This document shows positions 40,787 to 51,100 of a stretch of DNA of 64,000 nucleotides, piece after piece. Made by a program: the position numbers and the translations under genes. Every line of letters begins with the position of its first letter. Positions within the stretch are counted from its first letter, which is position 1. Under the pieces are notes generated by a model. It made no database searches. It was not told the DNA's origin and was given only the letters and a program-made list of their open reading frames with translations. Source of the DNA: Marifrigoribacter sp047730175 (lineage in GTDB: Bacteria; Bacteroidota; Bacteroidia; Flavobacteriales; Flavobacteriaceae); NCBI RefSeq assembly GCF_047730175.1, contig NZ_CP159833.1, forward strand, positions 1,860,001-1,924,000, given 5' to 3'.

Positions 40787-43786
40787 ATGCAAAATAAAGG
40801 ACTTATTAAAGTATTTGCAATATTGTTCGGATTGGTGAGTTTATACCAACTTTCCTTTACATATATTTCAAGTTCAGTTGAAGATGAAGCAGAAGCGTAT
40901 GCAAATAATAAATTTGCTGTTACTGAACCAAAATTAAGAGACAATGCAGAAGCTAATTATTTAGATTCAATCGCTAAAGACAAAGTGTTTTTAGGTATTG
41001 ATTATGAAACAGCAAAAGAAAAAGAGTTAAATAAAGGGCTAGATTTAAAAGGTGGAATTAATGTAATTCTTCAAGTATCAGTAAAAGATATTTTAAAAGG
41101 CTTAGCAAATAATTCTAAAGATGCAGCATTTAATAAAGCATTAAACGATGCAACAGAGCTACAAAAAGATGCGCAAGATACCTATCTTGAATCTTTCTTT
41201 ATTGCGTTTGAAGCACTTCCAGGAGATAATAAATTAGCTTCTCCAGATATATTCTTTAATAAAAATTTAGAGGATGATGTGAATGCTGCAATGACGAATG
41301 AGGAAATGGAGCCTGTAATTGAAAGAAAAATTGACGAATCAATTACTGCAGCTTTTGAAGTATTAAGAAAGCGTATCGATAAATTTGGGGTTACGCAACC
41401 AAACATTCAACGTTTAGGTAAAAGTGCAAGAATACTTGTAGAGTTACCAGGAGCTAAAGATGTTGGGCGTGTTACAAAATTAGTAACGAGTACAGCACAA
41501 TTAGAGTTCTGGGATGTGTATAAGTTTGATGATATGTCTGCTTTCTTACAGCAAGCAAATAACAAGCTTAAAGAATTAATACAACCTGAAGTAAAAGAAG
41601 AAGTAGTTACAGATTCTACAGATATTGCTGATAATGAAATCAACGATTTATTAGATGGTGAAGATGCAACAGATTCATTATCTGGAGGGTCACAAGAAGA
41701 TCCAATATTTTCAAAAATAGCATCATTTGGCTATCAGGGCGGACCTATCTTAGGGAACTTTAGAGTGAAGGATATGGCTACGATTGATGGGTATTTAGCG
41801 ATGCCGCAAATACGTGCTTTATTAGGAAACAATTTAAGATTTGCAAAATTTGCATGGGGTTTACCAGAAATGGATGAAGACTTAGGTGAGAAAACAGCAT
41901 CTCTTTATGCTATTAAAGCGAATAGAGATAATATTCCTCCATTAGCAGGTGGTGTTGTTGTAGATGCTCAACAATCATATGATCAATTAGGTCGTGTGGT
42001 AGTAGATATGCAAATGAATGGTACAGGAGCTAAAGTTTGGGAACAGATGACAGGTAGGGCTTTTACCAATCAAACTCAGATTGCCATTGTATTAGATGAC
42101 GTTGTTTATTCTGCGCCAGGTGTTACAACTGGAGCAATTGCAGGAGGAAGAAGTCAAATTTCAGGAACATTTAGTATTACAGAAGGACAAGATTTAGCAA
42201 ACGTTTTACGTGCGGGTAAATTACCAGCTTCAGCAGAAATTATTCAAGGTGAAGTAGTAGGTCCAACATTAGGACAAGAAGCTATTGATAGTGGAATGTT
42301 TTCATTCTTATTGGCATTAGCATTTGTATTAGTATGGATGGTATTTTATTACGGTAGAGCTGGTATTTTTGCAAATGTTGCCTTAATCGTAAACATCCTG
42401 TTTATTTTTGGAATCTTAGCTGGTTTAGGTGCTGTATTAACATTGCCTGGAATTGCGGGTATTATTTTAACGATTGGTATGTCGGTCGATGCAAACGTAC
42501 TTATTTTCGATAGGATTAAAGAAGAACTTTCTAAAGGGAAAACTCAGACAGATGCAATTAATGATGGATTTAGAAATGCACTTTCTTCAATTTTAGATGC
42601 AAATATTACCACAGGTCTAACAGGTTTAATCTTATTAATATTTGGAACAGGTCCAATACAAGGATTTGCAACTACCTTATTAATAGGTATTGCTACTTCT
42701 TTATTTACTGCCATCTTTATTACAAGGTTATTTATTGATAGATATACTAAAAATGGTAAACCATTACCATGTTCTACTTCAATTACAAAAAATATCCTAA
42801 CTAAAAATAACTTCGCTTTCTTACAGAAAAGAAAAATGGCTTATGTTATTTCTGGAGTTTTAGTTCTTGCAAGTTTAGGTTCTTTATTTGTAAATGGATT
42901 AAACCAAGGGGTTGATTTTGTTGGTGGACGTACTTATACTGTTCGTTTCGATAAAGATGTAGATGCAACACAAATACAAGACGATTTAATTGCAATCTAT
43001 GGAAGTGCTGAAGCAAAAACGTATGGTGGTGATAATCAATTAAAAATCACAACTAAATATAAAGTAGATGATAGTGGTGCTGAGGTTGATGAAGAGATTG
43101 AAAGTATGCTGTACGAAGGTGTTAAATCTCACCTTCCTGCAGGAATGTCTTTTGAAGCTTTTAAGAGTGATGATGAAAATAAGGTAGCTGGTAGAATGGA
43201 ATCATATAAAGTGAGTCCAACGATTGCAGATGATATTAAGAGAGCTTCATTCTGGGCAGTATTAGGATCATTAGTAGTTGTATTCTTATATATCTTATTG
43301 CGTTTTAGAAAATGGCAATTTAGTTTAGGTGCGGTAGCTGCAGTATTCCATGATGTATTAATAGTTCTTGGAATCTTCTCACTTACCTACAAGTTTATGC
43401 CTTTTAACATGGAAATCGGACAATCGTTTATTGCTGCGATATTAACAGTAATTGGTTATTCGCTGAATGATACCGTGGTTGTTTTTGACCGTATTCGTGA
43501 AGAATTTAATGAACATGCTACTTGGAAAATGGATAAAGTAATTAATAAAGCATTAAATAGTACTTTGAGTCGTACGTTAAATACGTCTCTTACTACATTA
43601 ATAGTATTATTTTCGATATTCATTTTTGGAGCTGATTCAATTAAAGGATTAATCTTCGCATTAATTATAGGGGTATTAGTTGGAACATACTCATCTCTAT
43701 TTATTGCTACACCGGTTATGTATGATACGGTAAAGAAAAGAGGAATTGATTTAACAAATAAAAGTAAAGAAGAGGAAGAAGTATAG
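40787..43786 (+). CDS. secDF: Protein translocase SecDF fusion
   Basis: This 999-aa fusion uses the proton gradient to help pull proteins through the Sec channel. The frame opens at 40748, but MQNKGLIKVFAILFGL at 40787 is the usual start. The SecD half has DLKGGINVILQVS (near residue 85), P1 and P2 periplasmic regions, the membrane core with GMSVDANVLIFDRIKEE (near 565) and a long acidic insert (about 270-300). The SecF half starts near 685 (QGVDFVGGRTYTV), with GYSLNDTVVVFDRIREEF near 890 and a charged end (KKRGIDLTNKSKEEEEV). Confidence 0.95.
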   Translation: MQNKGLIKVFAILFGLVSLYQLSFTYISSSVEDEAEAYANNKFAVTEPKLRDNAEANYLDSIAKDKVFLGIDYETAKEKELNKGLDLKGGINVILQVSVKDILKGLANNSKDAAFNKALNDATELQKDAQDTYLESFFIAFEALPGDNKLASPDIFFNKNLEDDVNAAMTNEEMEPVIERKIDESITAAFEVLRKRIDKFGVTQPNIQRLGKSARILVELPGAKDVGRVTKLVTSTAQLEFWDVYKFDDMSAFLQQANNKLKELIQPEVKEEVVTDSTDIADNEINDLLDGEDATDSLSGGSQEDPIFSKIASFGYQGGPILGNFRVKDMATIDGYLAMPQIRALLGNNLRFAKFAWGLPEMDEDLGEKTASLYAIKANRDNIPPLAGGVVVDAQQSYDQLGRVVVDMQMNGTGAKVWEQMTGRAFTNQTQIAIVLDDVVYSAPGVTTGAIAGGRSQISGTFSITEGQDLANVLRAGKLPASAEIIQGEVVGPTLGQEAIDSGMFSFLLALAFVLVWMVFYYGRAGIFANVALIVNILFIFGILAGLGAVLTLPGIAGIILTIGMSVDANVLIFDRIKEELSKGKTQTDAINDGFRNALSSILDANITTGLTGLILLIFGTGPIQGFATTLLIGIATSLFTAIFITRLFIDRYTKNGKPLPCSTSITKNILTKNNFAFLQKRKMAYVISGVLVLASLGSLFVNGLNQGVDFVGGRTYTVRFDKDVDATQIQDDLIAIYGSAEAKTYGGDNQLKITTKYKVDDSGAEVDEEIESMLYEGVKSHLPAGMSFEAFKSDDENKVAGRMESYKVSPTIADDIKRASFWAVLGSLVVVFLYILLRFRKWQFSLGAVAAVFHDVLIVLGIFSLTYKFMPFNMEIGQSFIAAILTVIGYSLNDTVVVFDRIREEFNEHATWKMDKVINKALNSTLSRTLNTSLTTLIVLFSIFIFGADSIKGLIFALIIGVLVGTYSSLFIATPVMYDTVKKRGIDLTNKSKEEEEV

Positions 43787-43805
43787 TTTTTCCTTTTCTT
43801 CGGAA

Positions 43806-43841
43806 TAAAAAAAGACCATCAAATATTTGATGGTCTTTTTT
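43806..43841. terminator. Bidirectional terminator between secDF and DUF192 gene
   Basis: AAAAAAGACCATCAAATA pairs with its complement ending at 43841 as an 18-bp near-perfect palindrome. Runs of A and T on both sides serve both convergent genes. Confidence 0.92.
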
Positions 43842-43864
43842 ATGTTTTAATATTTAGAATAGAG

Positions 43865-44353
43865 CTAATTAGTAGTCCACTCAATAGTATCTCCTGGTGC
43901 TATTCCCCATTGGTCTGATAAGCCAGCATTTACTTCTAAAACATACATAGTAGGAGCGTCTGAAGGAAGCGAGGTGTAATCAAGTGGCTGTGCATTTTTC
44001 TGAATACTTACTATTTCTTTATCCATATTAATAAAGATAATGTCTAGGGCAAACTCCGTGTTTTTCATATAGAAAGAGCGTCTTATTTCATCTTCAAAAA
44101 TAAAAAGCATCGCATGATTATCTTCCATTGATTTACGATACATTAAACCTGTTTGTGTTTCGTATTCATTGTCTGCAATTTCAATTTGTAGTGTTACTAG
44201 TAAAGAATCGCTTTCGGCTTTTAGAAGCTTTAAATCACCCTCTTTTTTAAAGGATACTATTTTAGTAAGCACCTTTGTTTCTTTTTTTTCAACACAATTT
44301 GTAAATAGAATAGTAGTTCCTATAATAGCTATGGTATAAATTATTCTTCTCAT
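43865..44353 (-). CDS. DUF192 domain lipoprotein
   Basis: This 162-aa protein has a lipoprotein signal (MRRIIYTIAIIGTTILFTNC, Cys20). The DUF192 domain has LQIEIADNEYETQTGLMYRKSM, AMLFIFEDEIRRSFYMKNTEFALDIIFIN and a closing VLEVNAGLSDQWGIAPGDTI, all in pieces. DUF192 is widespread; no enzymatic role is established. It is the last gene of the minus-strand series downstream of lgt, eight bases away, and is closed by a strong terminator. Confidence 0.9.
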   Translation of the reverse strand: MRRIIYTIAIIGTTILFTNCVEKKETKVLTKIVSFKKEGDLKLLKAESDSLLVTLQIEIADNEYETQTGLMYRKSMEDNHAMLFIFEDEIRRSFYMKNTEFALDIIFINMDKEIVSIQKNAQPLDYTSLPSDAPTMYVLEVNAGLSDQWGIAPGDTIEWTTN

Positions 44354-44361
44354 ATATATCT

Positions 44362-45294
44362 TTATGAAATGGTTTTCTTTGAAGATCTAAACATGAAATA
44401 TAATCCTGTAATTACAAATGGGATACTTAACCATTGTCCTGTTGTTAATAAATTTCCTAAATCACTTTCAAATCCGCCTTGACTCTTTTTTAAAAATTCT
44501 ACAAAAAATCTAACGGTCATTAACAATACTAAAAATGCTCCAAAAAGATATCCTAATTGCTTTCTTTTTTCTGTTTTCCAATAGATCAGCCAAAGAATAA
44601 TAAATACAAAAACATAACCTATAGATTCATACAGCTGTGCTGGATGACTGAAAGGAATTTTAGCTAATGTTTCAGCAAATTGAGGATCAGATTCAAGCGC
44701 TTGATAGGCTTTATTGACGTCTTTTATTCCTGTGATACTAGTTACTTCATATTTACTTATGGTATTTCGCATAAACTTCACTGCAAACGGAAAGTCACCA
44801 TGTACTGCTTTTCCGATAATTTCAGAATTTAAAAAATTACCAATTCGAACAAAAATGGCTCCACTTGCAACGGCTATAACAACGCGATCTAAGATCCAAA
44901 GGATGTTTTTTTTCATCACTTTTTTACTGAAGATAAACATGGCAATAATTACTCCTATGGCTGCTCCATGACTTGCTAAACCTGTAAAGCCTGTAAACTG
45001 AAATTCAGGAACTGTTCTAAAAGGAAGAAATATAGAAAGAGGATCTTCGAAAATTAATTCACTTTGATAAAAAAGTACATGTCCTAAACGAGCTCCTAAT
45101 AAAATAGCAACCACCATATAAATAAAAAGGCTGTCTAATTTATCTAATGAAACATCTTCACGTATAAATATCTTCTTTGTGATAAACCAACCCAAAGTAA
45201 ATGCTATAACAAACATGAGACTATAGTAGCGGATTACAAAAAAACCTAAATCAATTCCTTCAGAAGGATTCCAAACAATACTTAAAAAATGCAT
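44362..45294 (-). CDS. lgt: Prolipoprotein diacylglyceryl transferase
   Basis: This 310-aa membrane enzyme attaches diacylglycerol to the lipobox cysteine of prolipoproteins. The frame extends to 45351, but the family start is MHFLSIVWNPSEGIDLG at 45294. It has about seven membrane segments; ILLGARLGHVLFYQ (near residue 83), SHGAAIGVIIAM, the signature region RIGNFLNSEIIGKAVHGD (near 150-167), and HPAQLYESIGYVFVF (near 225). Several lipoproteins in this window would be its substrates. The upstream gap holds the yidD duplications. Confidence 0.93.
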   Translation of the reverse strand: MHFLSIVWNPSEGIDLGFFVIRYYSLMFVIAFTLGWFITKKIFIREDVSLDKLDSLFIYMVVAILLGARLGHVLFYQSELIFEDPLSIFLPFRTVPEFQFTGFTGLASHGAAIGVIIAMFIFSKKVMKKNILWILDRVVIAVASGAIFVRIGNFLNSEIIGKAVHGDFPFAVKFMRNTISKYEVTSITGIKDVNKAYQALESDPQFAETLAKIPFSHPAQLYESIGYVFVFIILWLIYWKTEKRKQLGYLFGAFLVLLMTVRFFVEFLKKSQGGFESDLGNLLTTGQWLSIPFVITGLYFMFRSSKKTIS

Positions 45295-45351
45295 CTGCGT
45301 TATTTTTATTGAAGCGTAAATATAAAAAAGCCATTTGGCATTTAAGAACAA

Positions 45352-45441
45352 TTAACTTTTTCTTTTTTTTGAAATAGGTGCTGGATCATACCCTTTGCCT
45401 CCCCAGGGCGTTGGAGCGTTAAAAAAATGTACGCTGTACAT
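45352..45441 (-). pseudogene. Fragment matching the yidD C-terminus
   Basis: A 29-codon minus-strand frame (MYSVHFFNAPTPWGGKGYDP, then APISKKRKS) contains PWGGKGYDP, identical to the C-terminal block of YidD, with a different basic tail. It is probably the displaced original 3' end of yidD, cut off by insertion and duplication of repeat material. It is unlikely to be translated usefully. Confidence 0.5.
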
Positions 45442-45634
45442 TTTTAGCGAACAAGCGAGCTTGCACGTTTGCTAGTTGTCATCCTTTTTCGGAACTGGGT
45501 CATATCCTTTACCTCCTCAAGGCGTTGGAGCGTTAAAAAAATGTACGCTTTACATTTTTAGCGAACAAGCGAGCTTGCGCGTTTGCTAGTTGTCATCCTT
45601 TTTCGGAACTGGGTCATATCCTTTACCTCCCCAA
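45407..45634 (-). repeat. 114-bp tandem duplication carrying the yidD 3' end
   Basis: The unit occurs at 45407-45520 and again at 45521-45634. Each copy includes GGCGTTGGAGCG, a hairpin AAAAATGTA...TACATTTTT, an imperfect palindrome AGCGAACAAGCGAGCTTG with its partner CGTTTGCT, and the end of yidD. The two copies differ by a few bases (for example GCTGTACA against GCTTTACA). The stop codon of yidD lies inside the second copy. Confidence 0.8.
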
Positions 45635-45822
45635 GGATGACAACTAAAAATTCTTTTAATTGAAAGCCAAGTCCCTTTTAATAATCCATGAGTTTGTAAC
45701 GCTTCTATGCTATAATGTGAGCAAGTAGGGCTGTATCTACAAGTAGAAGGAAGAATGGGTGATATAGCTAATTGATAAAAACGAATTATTAATACGAACG
45801 GATATGTTAGTACTTTTTTCAA
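45586..45822 (-). CDS. yidD: Membrane protein insertion efficiency factor YidD
   Basis: This 78-aa protein has the family start MKKVLTYPFVLIIRFYQLAI and the invariant SPILPSTCRYSPTCSHYSIEAL block in pieces, then FSCHPWGGKGYDPVP. YidD assists YidC-dependent membrane insertion. It lies two bases downstream of cysS. Its last codons and stop come from a duplicated unit, so its C-terminal KKDDN may be recent, while the displaced fragment at 45352 has another tail. Confidence 0.93.
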   Translation of the reverse strand: MKKVLTYPFVLIIRFYQLAISPILPSTCRYSPTCSHYSIEALQTHGLLKGTWLSIKRIFSCHPWGGKGYDPVPKKDDN

Positions 45823-45824
45823 AA

Positions 45825-47309
45825 TTAATTTAATGAAAAGGATGTACCGTCTTTGCCGTCTTTTAATTGAATACCAACAGCTAGTAATTCGTCTCTAATT
45901 TTATCACTAGTATCAAAGTCTTTATTTGCCCGTGCTTGGTTTCTTAATTCTATTAATAAAGAAACTGCACCCGATAATTGATTGCCATCATTAGCTACAT
46001 TAGATGATGCATCTTCTAGTCCTAAAACATCAAAAATAAAATCATGCATTGTTGTTTTAATCAAGGCTAAATCACTTTTTGAAAATGTTGAGGCGCCCGC
46101 TTTTGCTGAATTAAGTTCTTTAGCAGCTTCAAATAATTGAGCAATTAAAATTGGGCTATTAAAATCATCATTCATGGCATCATAACATGATTGTTTCCAT
46201 GTTGTAACATCAAAACTGCTCTTCTCAGAAGGTGAAATAGAATCAATTAAATGAAAAGCATCCATTAATCTATTATATCCTTTTTCTGAAGCTAACATAG
46301 CATCGTCTGAAAAATCTAGTATGCTTCTGTAATGTGCTTGAAACATAAAGAATTTTGAAACCGTAGCTGAAAATGCTTTACTTAATTTATCATTATTGCC
46401 CGAAAATAATTCGTTAGGTAAAATATTATTACCTGTTGATTTTGACATTTTCTTACCGTTTAACGTAAGCATATTAGCATGCATCCAATAGTTAACGGGT
46501 GTTTGTTTGTTTGAAGCTTCAGATTGCGCAATTTCACATTCATGATGAGGAAATTTTAAATCCATACCACCTCCATGTATATCGAACTGCTTGCCTAAAT
46601 ACTTTGTACTCATCGCTGAACATTCAAGATGCCATCCAGGAAAACCATCGCCCCAAGGTGAAGGCCATTTCATAATATGCGTAGGTCCTGCTTTTTTCCA
46701 AAGGGCAAAATCTTGAGGGTTCTTTTTTTCAGATTGTGCCGCTAATTCACGTGTATTAGCAACCATATCTTCTAATTTTCTCCCGCTCAATTTTCCGTAT
46801 TCATGGTCTTCATTAAATTTATGAACATCAAAATATACAGAGCCATTTGTTTCATAGCCATAACCTTCAGAAATTAAAGTTGAAATAATTTGAATTTGTT
46901 CAATAATATGTCCTGTAGCAGTGGGTTCAATACTTGGAGGTAAAGCATTAAATGACTTCATGGTTTCGTGAAAATCAACTGTATATCGTTGCACCACTTC
47001 CATAGGTTCAATTTGTTCTAACCTTGCTCTTTTTAAAATAGGGTCGTCACCACTTTCACCATCGTTTTCTAGATGTCCTGCATCTGTAATATTTCGAACA
47101 TAACGTACCTTATACCCTAAATGATTTAGGTATCTAAAAACTAGATCGAAAGAAAGAAATGTTCGACAGTTTCCCATATGAACATTACTGTAAACCGTAG
47201 GCCCACAAACGTACATGCCTATAGTTCCTTCGTTTATAGGAGTGAAATTTTCTTTAGTTTTTGAAAGGGAATTGTAAAGCTTTAATTTCTGCTGTTCGAA
47301 TAATTTCAT
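45825..47309 (-). CDS. cysS: Cysteinyl-tRNA synthetase
   Basis: This 494-aa class I synthetase charges tRNA-Cys. The start region has MYVCGPTVYSNVHMGNCRTF, with the zinc-binding Cys near residue 30 and the HIGH-type HMGN near 41. GWHLECSAMS (near 227) and HHECEIAQSEA supply the other zinc ligands. The KMSKS loop is GKKMSKSTGNNI (near 288). It lies 12 bases after folE and two bases before yidD, in one minus-strand transcript. Confidence 0.96.
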   Translation of the reverse strand: MKLFEQQKLKLYNSLSKTKENFTPINEGTIGMYVCGPTVYSNVHMGNCRTFLSFDLVFRYLNHLGYKVRYVRNITDAGHLENDGESGDDPILKRARLEQIEPMEVVQRYTVDFHETMKSFNALPPSIEPTATGHIIEQIQIISTLISEGYGYETNGSVYFDVHKFNEDHEYGKLSGRKLEDMVANTRELAAQSEKKNPQDFALWKKAGPTHIMKWPSPWGDGFPGWHLECSAMSTKYLGKQFDIHGGGMDLKFPHHECEIAQSEASNKQTPVNYWMHANMLTLNGKKMSKSTGNNILPNELFSGNNDKLSKAFSATVSKFFMFQAHYRSILDFSDDAMLASEKGYNRLMDAFHLIDSISPSEKSSFDVTTWKQSCYDAMNDDFNSPILIAQLFEAAKELNSAKAGASTFSKSDLALIKTTMHDFIFDVLGLEDASSNVANDGNQLSGAVSLLIELRNQARANKDFDTSDKIRDELLAVGIQLKDGKDGTSFSLN

Positions 47310-47321
47310 TAAAATGTGATG

Positions 47322-47999
47322 TTAAAATTCTGTATCTAATTTAATGTAATCTAAAAATTCTCTGCGTGTTTCTACATTTTTGAATTTTCCACCAAATTCA
47401 CTTGTTACAGTACTGCTATCGATATCTCTAATTCCTCTAGAATTTACACATAAATGTTTTGCGTCGATTACACATGCAACATCTTCTGTATTTAGTACCT
47501 CTTGTAATTCTTTGACTATTTGGATAGTTAAACGTTCTTGTACTTGAGGTCGTTTAGCATAATAATCTACAATTCTATTCATTTTAGATAATCCAACTAC
47601 AGTTCCGTTAGAAATATATGCGATGTGAGCTCTACCTACAATAGGTAGTAAATGATGTTCGCAGGTTGAATAAAGTGTGATGTTTTTTTCAACAAGCATT
47701 TCATTGTATTTATACTTGTTATCAAAAGTTGATGCTTTTGGTTTTCTATCTGGATGTAAACCTCCAAATATCTCATTTACAAACATTTTAGCCACACGTG
47801 TAGGAGTTCCTTTTAAACTATCATCGTTTAAATCTAATCCTAATGTGATTAATATACTTTTAACATCTTCTTTAATAAGTGCGATTTTTTCAATATCACT
47901 TTTATCAAAAGCGTCATTTCTTAAAGGCGTGTCTGAAGAGGTGCCAACATGATCGTTTCCCAATTCTTCTATAGCCTTTAACTGTTTTTCTAAATCCAT
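47322..47999 (-). CDS. folE: GTP cyclohydrolase I
   Basis: This 225-aa enzyme makes 7,8-dihydroneopterin triphosphate for folate and related pterins. Motifs are GTPTRVAKMFVNEIFGG (near residues 64-80), zinc ligands in YSTCEHHLLPIVGRAHIAY (Cys and His near 112-115), and LSKMNRIVDYYAKRPQVQERL. The later zinc Cys is in AKHLCVNSRG (near 183). It leads the minus-strand series folE-cysS-yidD, and a -7 box is seen upstream. Confidence 0.96.
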   Translation of the reverse strand: MDLEKQLKAIEELGNDHVGTSSDTPLRNDAFDKSDIEKIALIKEDVKSILITLGLDLNDDSLKGTPTRVAKMFVNEIFGGLHPDRKPKASTFDNKYKYNEMLVEKNITLYSTCEHHLLPIVGRAHIAYISNGTVVGLSKMNRIVDYYAKRPQVQERLTIQIVKELQEVLNTEDVACVIDAKHLCVNSRGIRDIDSSTVTSEFGGKFKNVETRREFLDYIKLDTEF

Positions 48000-48006
48000 A
48001 ATTAAT

Positions 48007-48038
48007 CATTCTTTGTTTAAAAAGAATGCACAAAGATA
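48007..48038 (-). promoter_or_regulatory. folE promoter -7 box and palindrome
   Basis: On the minus strand TATCTTTG (48031-48038) fits the -7 consensus. Just downstream CATTCTTT (48007-48014) and AAAGAATG (48021-48028) form a perfect 8-bp inverted repeat over the expected start site, a candidate operator. Confidence 0.45.
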
Positions 48039-48150
48039 CGGATTCGTAAATAGTTGGAAAATTTGTGCCTTACTATTTTCATATTTCAACCCAATATCTC
48101 CTTAAAATTCATTAATTTTCTAAAAAAAATGCTCAACCAATAAAAAAGCT

Positions 48151-51100
48151 ATGAAAATACTTAAGAAAGCTATCCCCATATTATTACTTTTCCTTCCTAT
48201 TCTCGTTTTTTCTCAACCGGTAGAATTATTTGCTCAATTTAATGGACAATTCGATTATACAGCTTTTGGAAATACCTTGAACATACAAGAAAATGGAGGT
48301 GGTGGTCCGTGTAATATTTTAACTGAAAGCGATGCAGATTTAACATTATTGCCAGGTCAAACATTTATCGCCGCAGTTATGTATTGGTCAGGTTCTGGGA
48401 CTGGTGATTTTGATGTGAAATTAAATGGAACTGATGTCACTGCAGAGAGAACATTCTCTGAAGTTTTTAACTCATTAAATTATTTTTCTGCTTATGCAGA
48501 TGTAACTAGTATTGTTAATGCAGATGGTAATGGAACCTATACCTTGTCTGAATTAGATTTAACGGGAGTAATAGGTTCCTATTGTAGTGGTGGTACTAAC
48601 TATGGGGGTTGGACCGTTATCGTTATTTATCAAGAAGATACCTTACCCTTAAACCAAATCAGTTTGTTTGATGGCTTTGAAGCTGTTTGGGCAGGAAATA
48701 ATACGCTAACTATTGTTTTAGACAATATTGATGTTCTGAGTGATGAACTAGCAAAAATAGGTTTTTTAGCATGGGAAGGAGATTCAAGTATTGCTCTTGA
48801 TGAATCTCTTCGAATTAACGGAAACCTTATAAGTAACCCGCCATTAAACCCTGCAAATAACGCTTTTAATGGAACCAATAGTTTTACAAATTCTAGTGAT
48901 TTGTACAATATGGATTTAGATTTTTATGACATTGAAAATGTGATTAATCCTGGAGATACTAGTGTTCAAATTGATTTAACTTCTGGTCAAGATTTGGTGA
49001 TTATTAATAATGTTATTACCATTATTAATTCTGAAGTGCCTGATGCTACTATTGCTATAGATAATGTTGAAGTTATTTGTGGTATTAATGATATTGATGT
49101 TGATTATACAGTATTTAATCTAAATAGTACAGCCATACTTCCAGGTCTTACTCCAGTAGCATTTTACATCAATGATGTTCTTGTTGGACAGGCACAAACT
49201 GTTGCTGATATTCCTATTGGAGGTTCGGAAAGTGGGTCAATTACACTTACAATTCCTGGTGGAACTCCAAATCCATTTACCTTAAAAGCCGTTGTTGATG
49301 ACGACGGTACAGGTGTTGGGATTGTAAATGAAACAGATGAAGATAATAATGAAGTAGAAGTTGAGGTTATAAATGTTCCAATTGATGTTGATCTTGGTGC
49401 AGATATTGATATTTGTACTGGAACAGATGTATTATTAGACGCAGATCAAGCAGATCCTTTAATTACGTATCAATGGTTTTTAAATGCTGTTGCCATTGCA
49501 GGAGCTACCAATCCAACTTTTTTAGTTGTTTCTCCAAATTCAGGAACGTATTCTGTTGAAGTAACCGATGGTGCTTGTATAGTTCCTGATGATATTGAAG
49601 TTACTTTTTTACCAGTTCCAGTTATTGAGAGCCCACCGATTGATATTTTTATTTGTGATGATGGTATTAATCCAGGTATTTTCGATTTAACTGTGAACAC
49701 TCTTATTGTATTAGGGGGTCAAAACCCAGCAGATTATAATGTTTCCTATCATAATTCTCAAGGTGACGCTGACACTAATACGGCACCAATCGTTACTCCA
49801 GCGGCCTATTTAATTACAGGTACCAATGAAACAATCTATATTCGTTTAGAAGATTTATCAGGAGTATGTTTTGTGACCGCTAATTTTGACATTAATTTTG
49901 AACCAGCTTTTGTAGTTGATTTAGGGGTAGATGTTGATATTTGTGCTGGCATCGATGTATTATTAGACGCAGATCAAGGAGATCCTTTAATTACGTATCA
50001 ATGGTTTTTAAATGCTGTTGCAATTGCAGGAGCTACCAACCCAACTTTTTTAGTTGTTTCTCCAAATTCAGGAACGTATTCTGTTGAAGTAAATGATAGT
50101 ATTTGTTTAGTTCTTGATGATATAGAAGTTACATTTTTACCAGTTCCCGTAATAGAAAACCCGCCAATTGATATTACGATCTGTGATGATGGTATTAATC
50201 CAGGTATTTTCGATTTAACAGTAAACACTCCTATTGTTTTAGGAGGTCAAAATCCGGCAGATTTTAATATTTCTTACCATAATTCACAAATAGATGCAGA
50301 CACAAATACTGCCCCTATAGCCACTCCAGCTGCCTATTTAATTACAGGTGCTAATGAAATAATTTATATTCGTATAGAAGATTTAACTGGAGTTTGTTTT
50401 GTCACCGCTAATTTTGAACTTACTTTTTTCCCTATTGAAGCAGGTGTAGTCTCACCTAACTCATACATATTATGTGATCAAGATGAATCTGGTACTGAAG
50501 AAATATTTTTAACCATATTTGATGTTCAAGTTTTAAACGGTCAGAACCCTTTAAATTATGTTATCACGTATCATAGTTCTCAAGCTGATGCAGATACAGA
50601 TATTGGAGCTTTGGCTTCTCCTTATATTGTTAATGCACCTTCAGAAGTTATTTATATTAGATTTGAATCGGTGACAAACAATTTATGTGTAGATACAATT
50701 CAAAATATTGAAATTCTTATAGAAGGCCCCCCTTTAATCAATCAAAACCCATTGCCAGCAGTAGTTTGTGATGATAATAATGATGGTTTTGCTGAGTTTG
50801 AGTTAGAGGATTTGGATTTAGATATTGCTTTGGGCGATGCTTTATTGACCTTGACTTATCATGAGACTCAATTAAATGCTGAAAATAATGTTTTACCATT
50901 GAGTAATCCTCATGCTAATAATGTTCCTTTTGTAGATTTTGTTTTTGTACGTGCAGAGAGTGCAACTAGTAGTTGTTATTCTACAACAATTTTAGAATTA
51001 CAAGTACGCAATAGTCCTTTGATTGTTGAGCTTGCGGAGCCCTTACGACTGTGTGATGTAAATAATCCGGGCGATGGACTAGAGGAGTTTGATTTATCAG

